A stretch of 11,378 nt of DNA, taken from positions 1 through 11,378 of the forward strand of contig JALUEN010000145.1 of the NCBI GenBank assembly GCA_027052755.1. The letters run 5' to 3'. This DNA is from a bacterium. Lineage in GTDB: Bacteria > DRYD01 > JALUEN01. Both the position numbers and the translations under genes were made by a program. The first letter of the stretch is position 1. Every line of letters begins with the position of its first letter. Below are positions 1-6,448 of this stretch, piece by piece. Under the pieces are notes generated by a model that saw only the letters and a program-made list of their open reading frames with translations, did not search any database and had not been told where the DNA came from.

Positions 1-59
1 CTCTGGGGACCTTCCCAACGGAGGAGCTAAGGGACTTAAGGGAGAATAAGTTAAATGGT

Positions 60-149
60 GCCGAAGTGGCGGAATTGGCAGACGCGGGAGACTCAAAATC
101 TCCTGGGGTTTAGAGCCCCGTGGGGGTTCGAGTCCCCCCTTCGGCACCA
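60..149 (+). tRNA. tRNA-Leu (anticodon CAA)
   Basis: This is a class II leucine tRNA reading UUG codons. The acceptor arms GCCGAAG (60-66) and CTTCGGC (139-145) pair over all 7 bp, followed by discriminator A146 and an encoded CCA (147-149). The anticodon stem GGAGA/TCTCC encloses the loop CTCAAAA, giving anticodon CAA. A long variable arm (GGGG...CCCC stem) follows, typical of bacterial tRNA-Leu. The T arm GGGGG-TTCGAGT-CCCCC (122-138) is perfect. The D arm carries the expected GGAATTGGCAGAC sequence. The encoded CCA and the bacterial long-arm leucine tRNA support a bacterial host. Confidence 0.97.
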
Positions 150-151
150 CT

Positions 152-162
152 CCCCTTTGGGG
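152..162 (+). terminator. possible weak hairpin after the tRNA
   Basis: CCCC-TTT-GGGG forms a 4-bp GC stem two bases after the CCA end of the tRNA. The sequence after it is only moderately T-rich, with no clean T run. It could help end or process the tRNA transcript, but the stem is very short. Confidence 0.25.
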
Positions 163-269
163 CTATTTGGTACTTTGATTAATTGAAGGAATTCTAGGTA
201 GGGAACTGTGGGGCTTATAGGCTACTAGAGCTCAGGATCACTAGGTCAATAATCATAAGGATAGCGTAG

Positions 270-297
270 AAAATCCTCTGAGGAAATGAGATTTTTA
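270..297. terminator. possible weak terminator between the tRNA and the membrane GrpE-like gene
   Basis: AAAATCCTC (270-278) and GAGATTTT (288-295) pair over about 8 bp with one bulged base, around a 9-nt loop. T or A stretches lie on both outer sides. It sits 44 bases past the stop of the minus-strand gene, and on the plus strand downstream of the tRNA, so it could end either transcript. The bulge and low GC content make it a weak candidate. Otherwise the 150-340 spacer shows no gene. Confidence 0.25.
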
Positions 298-340
298 AAT
301 CAACCTGGGAGATACAGAGTATCTTGCTAGCTTCTTAAAT

Positions 341-2140
341 TTACTCAAATCCAGAGTATCTCTTAGCCTCCACTACCTTAGCGCGTTTTATGACCTTACC
401 CTTGTACTTGTATCCCCTCTCAAGGACCTCAACGATCGTACCCTCAGGAAAATCATCGCTGTAGATATGGTCAACCACTTTATGTTCCATTATGTTAACC
501 CTTGTTTTTCCGGGTGTAATAGCTATCTCTGATATATCCGTTGCCTTCAGAAGGTCCTTTCTCAAGATCATGATATCACTAGTAGCTCTACCCTCAAACT
601 CTAAGCGATCCATGAGCTCCACAAGGGGAAATATATCTCTCTTTATTATCTCATCGTATCTTGATAGGTTGAGCTTCCTGTGAGAGCGGACATAATCCTT
701 CAGACCTGAGAGCTTAGATAATATTTCTGCCCGCTTCATGGCGAACTTGGAGTCATCTATATACTTATCTAGCATATCACAAACCTTCTTAACAACAGTC
801 TCAAGTTTCTCCAGCTGAAAGAGAAAAGCCTCTATCCTCTCTATATCCATGGATTTCTTATCATCCTTAAGTTCCTTGGGAATATAAGGTTCTGGTGCCT
901 CCTTTCTATTCTCACTAGAGATATCAGTTTTTTCAGCTGGCTTAGAGCTAGCCTCATCCTGAGCGCCTCTTACCTCATTGGTTTTATAGCTAGAGATCAT
1001 CCTCTTCAGTTCCTCCTGTTCTCTCTTAAGGTCTTGAAACTGTACGTAGAGCTCATCCAATCGTTTTATGACTTTCTTTAAGGTCTCCTCCTCCAGCTCT
1101 CTGTCTTTCTCACTCTGGGTTCGTGGAGGAGCTTCTAAAGCACTAACAGCATCAGTTGGAGAGTTGTAGGTCGCTGTCTTCAATAACTGAGAGGCAGTTT
1201 TAGGATCTATTCTAGGGCTTGGAGATGGCATAGCGGTGTATCCACGAGCTTCAGAACCTCTCCTAGTAAAAAACCACGTAATTATCATCATTAGGACTAG
1301 ACCAAATAATAGAATTAGCCCCCATTTTTTTATTAACGCTTTCTTATTACTAGAGTTTCCATTTCCCCCCTTAGCGTCTCCCTTGAAATCTATAATATTC
1401 GGTTTCTCAATCATAGGCTTAGAGATCTCCCTTTTAAGAGGGGGTTTTGAAGGTTTTGGTGTTTCCTTCAGAGGTATGCCACTAGGTTTACCACTAATAC
1501 TTGTCTCCCTAGGAGCCGAGCTTGAGTTCAAAGCTTGGAGCTCCCCAGAGTTATAGAAAGTTCTGTTTATGATGTTAATCGCTAGGGGTCTGTAGCTAGG
1601 TCTAACGAAGCTCAGCCCAAAGGCGCTCCTGTAACTGCTAACGATCTCCTCCCTAACCTCTTGAGGTAGCTCATTCCATACAGGTATCTTGATAACGGTC
1701 TCTGCTTTTAAATTAGAGCAGAACCTGTTGAGAGCTAAATAAGTTCCGCGCCCCCAAGAGAAATAGTCTATCTCAATAGGTGCGTAGTTATCAAATGGAA
1801 AACCTATAGCTTTCTTAAACAGGTATAGTTTAGTGAATATAGCTGGATCCTTACTGTCAAACTCCTCAGCTCCTAAAACCCTAGCAACAAACCTCAGCTT
1901 ATAAATCTGATCCTTAGGCTTTATAACGTATCCGTGAAACTCATCAACTACCACGTCATAACCTAAACCGGGAATAGTGTACTTGAAAATTCCCTCCCCT
2001 TTAGAGAATATCAATGTAACCACCTGATAGGGAACTTCCTCATTAACTGGCTTAGGGATAGCACTCGCTCTATAGAAACTAATAGAGGTTAAAGATAAAG
2101 CCAATGAGATCATTACTAAAAGTAAGGTAGATATCCTCAT
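341..2140 (-). CDS. Membrane-anchored protein with cytoplasmic GrpE-like domain
   Basis: Seen: a 599-residue protein with an N-terminal signal peptide (about 1-27, ending in an ASA cleavage motif). A folded extracytoplasmic region (about 30-200) follows, then a Pro/Ser/Lys-rich linker (210-265). One strong membrane span lies at about 272-292, followed by TRR. The cytoplasmic part has a second Pro/Ser linker, a charged coiled coil (about 343-386) and a helical region (430-535). The C-terminus (537-594) matches the GrpE pattern: an MEHKVV element, then DDFPEGTIVEVLERGYKYKG and a basic K.AKVVEAK end. Known: GrpE releases ADP from DnaK through this beta domain. Inferred: this is a membrane-tethered DnaK exchange factor or a derived sensor; I do not recognise the outer domain. 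The ATG follows a GGGAAGGGTGAGG purine tract. It lies 95 bases downstream of the C11 peptidase on the same strand, possibly co-transcribed. The GrpE match is by eye but detailed; partner and function are unproven. Confidence 0.8.
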   Translation of the reverse strand: MRISTLLLVMISLALSLTSISFYRASAIPKPVNEEVPYQVVTLIFSKGEGIFKYTIPGLGYDVVVDEFHGYVIKPKDQIYKLRFVARVLGAEEFDSKDPAIFTKLYLFKKAIGFPFDNYAPIEIDYFSWGRGTYLALNRFCSNLKAETVIKIPVWNELPQEVREEIVSSYRSAFGLSFVRPSYRPLAINIINRTFYNSGELQALNSSSAPRETSISGKPSGIPLKETPKPSKPPLKREISKPMIEKPNIIDFKGDAKGGNGNSSNKKALIKKWGLILLFGLVLMMIITWFFTRRGSEARGYTAMPSPSPRIDPKTASQLLKTATYNSPTDAVSALEAPPRTQSEKDRELEEETLKKVIKRLDELYVQFQDLKREQEELKRMISSYKTNEVRGAQDEASSKPAEKTDISSENRKEAPEPYIPKELKDDKKSMDIERIEAFLFQLEKLETVVKKVCDMLDKYIDDSKFAMKRAEILSKLSGLKDYVRSHRKLNLSRYDEIIKRDIFPLVELMDRLEFEGRATSDIMILRKDLLKATDISEIAITPGKTRVNIMEHKVVDHIYSDDFPEGTIVEVLERGYKYKGKVIKRAKVVEAKRYSGFE

Positions 2141-2235
2141 TGCCTCACCCTTCCCTTAAAGTTAAACTCACCCACAGTGCGAGAGAAGTTTTCAAGGAGG
2201 TTATATACTTTTACTTCGATTAAAGGAGATATCCT

Positions 2236-3405
2236 TCAAACTTGGTTACCCTGATCACTTGATAACGGTGTTCGCTCAGATGATAGCGTGAGGAACTCGT
2301 TCCATAAGGTTTCCTTAGACATCTCTAACCTCAGGTATTCCTCTGTCATCTCAGGGTTAGCGTCTATACTAACCCCTTTTAAACCCCTGATGTTGCTCTT
2401 AGAGACGAAGTTCAGGTCCCTAAGAGCCGACTCCAGCTTCCCTATCAGCTTCTCTGCCCGCTTATCCCCTTTAAGTTCCTCTTTAAATATAGATAAAATC
2501 GTGTAAAAATCCTTGAAATCATAGAAGAATCCCTGTGATATACTAGGTAGATTTAGGATCCTCTTGGATATAGCCCTTAACCTCTCAGAAGGTAGCTCCT
2601 TCAAGACATAGCTAAGAAGCTCATTAAAAGCTTTTGTAAAAGCCCCCAACTTCGTTAGATCATAAGCCGAAAGCGTTCTAACAGAGAATCCATCAAATCC
2701 CCTCTCTGTTAATCTCCTAGCTAGTTCTTTAGGATCAGCAGGAAATGAGAAGTTAATCCTAGTATAATCCCATCCCTCCTCCTTCTCCCTAGCTTCAGAG
2801 GCTATCACGAAGTTAACGAACTCCTTAAGCTGATATAAGACCTCCAGCTGTCCCATTAAACAGGCATCCATTATAACCAGATCTATCTTCTTACCTGTCC
2901 TCTTCTTTACCTGGGACAGCGCCTGGCGAAGTTCCTCTGATGTGAGGCGATCATCACCCGATTTAGTAACAAAATCCTCATCGTGTGCTATCCCCAACCA
3001 GCCCTGCCCGTGGTCAATAATCAGGAGAGCGTAGTGCTCTGCAGGGTACTTTCTCATAGCCCACAGGATTAAATCCCTTAGGGTCTTGGGATCTCCCATG
3101 TTAACCTGACCTTCATGACTTAGGACCCTCCCCGGAAAATCAGTTCGGGTTTTCCCATCCAGTTTGAATTTTACCGCTCCCGTTCTAGAGAGGTTTCCTT
3201 CCTGAACAGCTATATAATCCTGAAAACCGGAGTCAAAGAGACCAACTACGTTGATATCCTGATTAGCCTTCTTCAGCTGGTTTAATTGGGATATATCCCT
3301 TCTGATGGATTCCATCAGGTTATTATCTCCAGCAGCGTAAACTATGAACGTCCACTTAGCTGACCTGGATCCCCTAGTCCCTATCCCTCTAATCTCAGAG
3401 CTCAT
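2236..3405 (-). CDS. Clostripain-like (C11 family) cysteine peptidase, cytoplasmic
   Basis: Seen: 389 residues from ATG at 3405. Near the N-terminus is the family opening WTFIVYAAGDNNL. The catalytic His lies in LLIIDHGQGW (His132) and the catalytic Cys in LVIMDACLMG (Cys182), followed by the ASEAREKEEGWDY block. The Asp two residues before Cys is the usual S1 acidic residue, predicting cleavage after Arg or Lys. Known: C11 peptidases are clan CD (caspase-fold) and are often self-processed at a Lys between His and Cys. Inferred: Lys148 in the loop FVTKSGDD is a candidate processing site. There is no signal peptide, unlike secreted clostripains, so it probably acts in the cytoplasm. Start choice: a longer frame begins with TTG at 3462 but has no ribosome site, while ATG 3405 has GGGAGGG five bases upstream. 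Its function may be linked to the downstream membrane GrpE-like protein. The last 120 residues are not recognised. Confidence 0.9.
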   Translation of the reverse strand: MSSEIRGIGTRGSRSAKWTFIVYAAGDNNLMESIRRDISQLNQLKKANQDINVVGLFDSGFQDYIAVQEGNLSRTGAVKFKLDGKTRTDFPGRVLSHEGQVNMGDPKTLRDLILWAMRKYPAEHYALLIIDHGQGWLGIAHDEDFVTKSGDDRLTSEELRQALSQVKKRTGKKIDLVIMDACLMGQLEVLYQLKEFVNFVIASEAREKEEGWDYTRINFSFPADPKELARRLTERGFDGFSVRTLSAYDLTKLGAFTKAFNELLSYVLKELPSERLRAISKRILNLPSISQGFFYDFKDFYTILSIFKEELKGDKRAEKLIGKLESALRDLNFVSKSNIRGLKGVSIDANPEMTEEYLRLEMSKETLWNEFLTLSSERTPLSSDQGNQV

Positions 3406-3410
3406 AGAAA

Positions 3411-3417
3411 CCCTCCC
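3411..3417 (-). promoter_or_regulatory. Ribosome binding site deciding the C11 peptidase start
   Basis: On the minus strand GGGAGGG lies 5 nt before ATG 3405. The upstream in-frame TTG (3462) is preceded by CTGCTCTC, which has no anti-16S complementarity. The shorter protein is therefore preferred. Confidence 0.75.
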
Positions 3418-3462
3418 ATCGCTCCTCAATAAAGTTATACTACTATCTCTCCCCTTTTTCAA

Positions 3463-3590
3463 GAGAGCAGTTTTAACTTTTTCGTAAACCTTTAGAACAA
3501 AAAATTAACAAAAATAAATCTAATAACACTTTTTTAAAATATTCTCACTTAAAATTTAAGAAAATCTGCTTAAGATTAGATTAAGGTCCT
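3463..3590. promoter_or_regulatory. AT-rich divergent promoter region with palindromes
   Basis: This spacer between the minus-strand peptidase and the plus-strand orphan gene is strongly AT-rich (roughly four fifths by eye), unlike the genes around it. It must carry promoters for both directions. It holds a 13-nt palindrome CTTAAAATTTAAG (3548-3560) and a second inverted pair, CTTAA (3569-3573) and TTAAG (3581-3585). A weak plus-strand promoter guess is CTTAAA (3548-3553), 17 bases, TAAGAT (3571-3576); the matches to consensus are only partial. The palindromes could be operator sites shared by both genes. Confidence 0.4.
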
Positions 3591-3607
3591 AAAGGGAGGG
3601 GAAAGGG

Positions 3608-4750
3608 ATGAAAATAAGTGGTTCATCATTTAGACAAGGGAATTACATGAAACCTTTAAGAACAGGAAAGATCTCAGAGACATCTCTAAGAGAAAGCTCA
3701 AAATTACCAGAGGTCTCAAATCCGCTTCTTGAGCTGAAAAACCTAAAAGAGAGAGATTATAGCGAGGATCTGATCAACTTTATTAAGGGACTGAAAGGTG
3801 AGATACCCTATACTACTAAAGAGGAGCTCATTGACTGGATAAACTTCCAGGTAGTAGATTTTTATCCATCAGGTACCACTTCAGCTCACGTTTACAAAAC
3901 CCAGTATGTGCTCATTAAACAACTGATAAAGAAAGCGAAGGAGTTGAACTACGATTTAACAAGAGGTATCTGGAGTCTCTTAATGTTATCCGACATAGAG
4001 ATTAACCAGGTAAATGAGAGAGATGTACTAACTAGAGCTAAGATAGTCCTCAAGTACATAGATAGCTTGAGGAAGGAGAACCTAGATCCGAAACTTAAAA
4101 ACGATGAGCGCAGAGTTAGGATAAGGAACCAGGTAATTAGCGATATCTTTCACCTATCATACTATTATGATCCGATCTACGAGGAGTACAAGATTAAACC
4201 TAACTATCCACCTCACCTAGATAAAAACAAGGAGAAGCTGATAACTTTTCTCTTAACTAACTACCTCTCAAGGGACCGAGTTACCATAGATGGGAAGAGG
4301 TACAAAGTATCAACGGATTCGTTAGAGGGAATAGCCCAGATGATAAATTCACTTGATATCGCTGAGGATATTCCCTTAACAGATAAGCAGGTAGAGCTTT
4401 ACAAGTTCCTAGCTAAGGAGTTAATAAAGTACAATAAGAAACCTAGCTATCACTGGATAGATGGTATATCCTGGGCGCTAAACGCTAGGTATATCAACGA
4501 TAGGGATTTAAAAAGGTTAAAGAAATTGCTTAAGGAGTACATGTATAGCGACAAGCTCAGCTACGAGAGGAGAAGTAAACTAAAAAAGGAGATTGAGGAG
4601 ATAGTATCCATCCCACCTGTCATACGCAAAGCTAAAGCTCTATTTAAGGGAGCAGTTGATATATCTCTCCTCCTAGCTTTCTCCATAATAGGAGGAGTTT
4701 TCAAATCGCTGGAGCCAATTCTCAAAAGCAAAAAAATAAAAGCTCTCTAG
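3608..4750 (+). CDS. Hypothetical protein with internal helical duplication
   Basis: I do not recognise a family. Seen: 380 residues, Lys-rich and mostly predicted helical, with no signal peptide. A basic, Ser-rich, probably disordered N-terminus covers 1-50. Two similar halves follow (about 54-180 and 209-333). Residues 122-153 align with 283-314 without gaps, sharing W, N, RD, K, Y and S, and each copy is followed by a K-L...ERR segment. Near the C-terminus is one hydrophobic stretch (about 347-365, AVDISLLLAFSIIGGVF), then a basic tail; it could be a membrane anchor or insertion helix. ATG 3608 has GGGAGGGG six bases upstream. The gene is divergent from the C11 peptidase and ends before the bidirectional terminator. 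It looks richer in A than its neighbours. Candidate roles (protease partner, substrate, or unrelated cargo) are guesses. Confidence 0.85.
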   Translation: MKISGSSFRQGNYMKPLRTGKISETSLRESSKLPEVSNPLLELKNLKERDYSEDLINFIKGLKGEIPYTTKEELIDWINFQVVDFYPSGTTSAHVYKTQYVLIKQLIKKAKELNYDLTRGIWSLLMLSDIEINQVNERDVLTRAKIVLKYIDSLRKENLDPKLKNDERRVRIRNQVISDIFHLSYYYDPIYEEYKIKPNYPPHLDKNKEKLITFLLTNYLSRDRVTIDGKRYKVSTDSLEGIAQMINSLDIAEDIPLTDKQVELYKFLAKELIKYNKKPSYHWIDGISWALNARYINDRDLKRLKKLLKEYMYSDKLSYERRSKLKKEIEEIVSIPPVIRKAKALFKGAVDISLLLAFSIIGGVFKSLEPILKSKKIKAL

Positions 4751-4784
4751 CTAAGAAAAGCGCTAATCTGCAAAATAAACAACT

Positions 4785-4814
4785 AAAAGCCCCCTTTTCA
4801 GGGGGCTTTTCTTT
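4785..4814. terminator. Bidirectional rho-independent terminator
   Basis: A perfect 10-bp stem AAAAGCCCCC/GGGGGCTTTT (4785-4794 and 4801-4810) encloses the 6-nt loop TTTTCA. On the plus strand it runs into TTTTCTTT, ending the orphan gene at 4750. On the minus strand the stem also ends in TTTT, ending the long operon whose last codon is at 4838. It is the strongest terminator in the window and sits exactly between the convergent units. Confidence 0.93.
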
Positions 4815-4837
4815 AAGATTAGAAGGTTAACTAGCCC

Positions 4838-6427
4838 TCAAAGTTGAGCATCCTGTTTTTCCGTTTTTTCCTTTAAAAGTTCTAACACAGGTAGTTTTCC
4901 ATCTTTCTCTAAGAACTTCAGGGTAGCTCCTCCACCAGTGGATACGAAGCTCACCTTATCCTCGTATCCTAGTTTCCTGACACAAGCAGCACTATCTCCT
5001 CCGCCGACAACAGTAAGCGCACTCCTCAGCTCAGCTAGAGCATGCGCTATCCCCTCAGATCCCTTAGCGAACTGATCAACCTCAAAGACTCCCATAGGAC
5101 CATTCCAGAAAACGGTCTTAGCCTTCTCTAACCTCTGAGAGAAGAGGCTCACGGTCTCAGGACCTATATCAGCTCCTATCAGATCCGGTGGCATCTCATC
5201 CACGCTCACGGTCTTGATCAGCTTAGGATTCTTTATATCATCTGTTACCACTACATCAACAGGCAGAACAATTTTTCCAGAGGAGAGCAGTTCTCTAGCC
5301 ACATCTAAGTAATCGTCCTCAACTAGTGATCTACCTACCTCTTTACCTAAGCTCTTCAGGAAGGTAAACGCCATAGCTCCTCCTATTAACAGCTCATCAG
5401 CCTTTTCAAGTAGGGCTTTTATCACCTTTATCTTATCAGATACCTTAGCGCCTCCGAGGATCACCACGTAGGGTTTCTCCGGGTCAAGGAGCTTGTTCAA
5501 GTGCCTCAACTCTCTCTCAATTAACAGACCTACGTACGATGGCAGGTACTCTATCACACCGCCGGTGGAAGCGTGCACCCTGTGAAGGGTTCCGAAAGCA
5601 TCTATCACGAAAGCCTCAGCAAGGGAAGCCAGGGTCTTAGCGAACTCAGGATCATTAGCCTCCTCTCCAGGGTTGAACCTGGTGTTCTCCAAAAGGAGTA
5701 GCTCGCCCTCTGAGAGGTCTAGAGCCATCTCCTTAGCGGTATCACCAACTGTCTCAGGGGAGAACTTCACATCCTTAGCCTTGAGATCCCCTCTAGAGAC
5801 AGCTTCTCTTAGGTAGCGATACACTGGCTCAAGGGATAATTCCTTCACAACCTTACCCTTAGGTCTTCCCAGGTGCGAACAGACGATAAGCTTCGCTCCT
5901 CTCTCCAAGAGGTAGTTCAGGGTCGGGTAGGTAGCTGTGATCCTGCTGTCATCAGCCACCTCTCTAACCCCGTTAATCTCCTTAAGTGGCACGTTGTAAT
6001 CAACTCTCACCAAGAACCTCTTACCTTTTATCTCGCTATCAGGTATATCCCTTATCGTTTTAATCATCAACCTCACCCCCTCTAAGTCTCTACGATCAGC
6101 CTCAAGGAGCTCCTCTATCCTGTAGTACATGTCAAGCCTCTGATCAAGTTTAAATCTTAGCTCAGGGACAATCCTCATCCTAGACCTCCTGGAGAGCAAT
6201 CCTCTAATATATCCCTTAGCCTTCTCAAGGGTCTTAAGTACCTTATCAGGTTCACCTTCATAGACGCTGATCAGTATATCAGCATACCTCAAGTCAGCAC
6301 TCAAGCTAACCTCAGATACGGATATTATTCCCTTAGATAGCGATGGATCTTTCAGGTCCCTTTGTATTATATCTGATAGCTCATGTATGAGGAAGTTCCT
6401 TATCTTCTCGTGTCTATATGGTTTCAT
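4838..6427 (-). CDS. rbfA-pgk: RbfA-phosphoglycerate kinase fusion
   Basis: Seen: one uninterrupted 529-residue frame. Residues 1-117 are ribosome-binding factor A (KH fold): PYRHEKIRNFLIHEL at the start, the A.G kink in KAKGYIRG, and PELRFKLDQRLD near the end. Residues 121-529 are a complete phosphoglycerate kinase, with RVDYNVPL, SHLGRPKG, ENTRFNPGEEAND, DAFGTLHRVHAST, LGGAKVSDKI, NGPMGVFE, GGGDSAA and STGGGATLKFLE. Known: RbfA matures the 16S 5' end on the 30S subunit; PGK makes 3-phosphoglycerate and ATP from 1,3-bisphosphoglycerate and ADP. There is no linker, and a full ribosome site precedes the PGK ATG at 6067, so PGK may also be made alone. The frame hangs on a G5 run (6076-6080): one G fewer gives GGG TGA. 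Start choice: ATG 6427 with GGGAG eight bases upstream is preferred over GTG 6436, though either is possible. It is the last gene of the operon, 21 bases after the third oxidoreductase. No other glycolytic or ribosome-maturation gene is nearby. Confidence 0.92.
   Translation of the reverse strand: MKPYRHEKIRNFLIHELSDIIQRDLKDPSLSKGIISVSEVSLSADLRYADILISVYEGEPDKVLKTLEKAKGYIRGLLSRRSRMRIVPELRFKLDQRLDMYYRIEELLEADRRDLEGVRLMIKTIRDIPDSEIKGKRFLVRVDYNVPLKEINGVREVADDSRITATYPTLNYLLERGAKLIVCSHLGRPKGKVVKELSLEPVYRYLREAVSRGDLKAKDVKFSPETVGDTAKEMALDLSEGELLLLENTRFNPGEEANDPEFAKTLASLAEAFVIDAFGTLHRVHASTGGVIEYLPSYVGLLIERELRHLNKLLDPEKPYVVILGGAKVSDKIKVIKALLEKADELLIGGAMAFTFLKSLGKEVGRSLVEDDYLDVARELLSSGKIVLPVDVVVTDDIKNPKLIKTVSVDEMPPDLIGADIGPETVSLFSQRLEKAKTVFWNGPMGVFEVDQFAKGSEGIAHALAELRSALTVVGGGDSAACVRKLGYEDKVSFVSTGGGATLKFLEKDGKLPVLELLKEKTEKQDAQL
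6071..6082 (-). promoter_or_regulatory. Internal ribosome binding site before the pgk ATG
   Basis: On the minus strand GAGGGGGTGAGG lies directly upstream of ATG 6065-6067, with the GAGGGGG core 8 nt from the start. It is inside the fused coding frame. This is the site expected of a stand-alone pgk gene, so separate PGK synthesis from the same mRNA is likely even if the fusion is also made. Confidence 0.75.
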
Positions 6428-6448
6428 CTCTATCACTCCCTTTCGTCC

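Noticed and set aside
1..59. Possible tail of a protein gene on the plus strand at the left edge (frame 3 reads GTFPTEELRDLRENK; frame 2 ends in TAA at 47-49).
   Set aside because: It is too short to identify, all three frames give plausible-looking peptides, and frame 3 runs on into the tRNA, which argues against it being coding.
311..361. Direct repeat CAGAGTATCT at 315-324 and 352-361, the first copy inside the small palindrome GATAC-AGA-GTATC.
   Set aside because: The repeat is only 10 bp, with two copies, one of them in the end of a gene. It has no further structure and is likely chance.
1236..1556. A 106-codon open frame on the plus strand inside the membrane GrpE-like gene.
   Set aside because: It lies antisense to a well-supported gene, its residue order looks like reverse-complement coding, and it has no family motifs. 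The other short frames opposite the main genes (for example 492-683, 5873-6085, 7535-7777, 9201-9600) were dismissed for the same reason.
3406..3462. A TTG-started 19-residue N-terminal extension of the C11 peptidase.
   Set aside because: There is no ribosome site before TTG 3462, whereas ATG 3405 has a strong, well-spaced one. The extension adds no signal peptide or domain.
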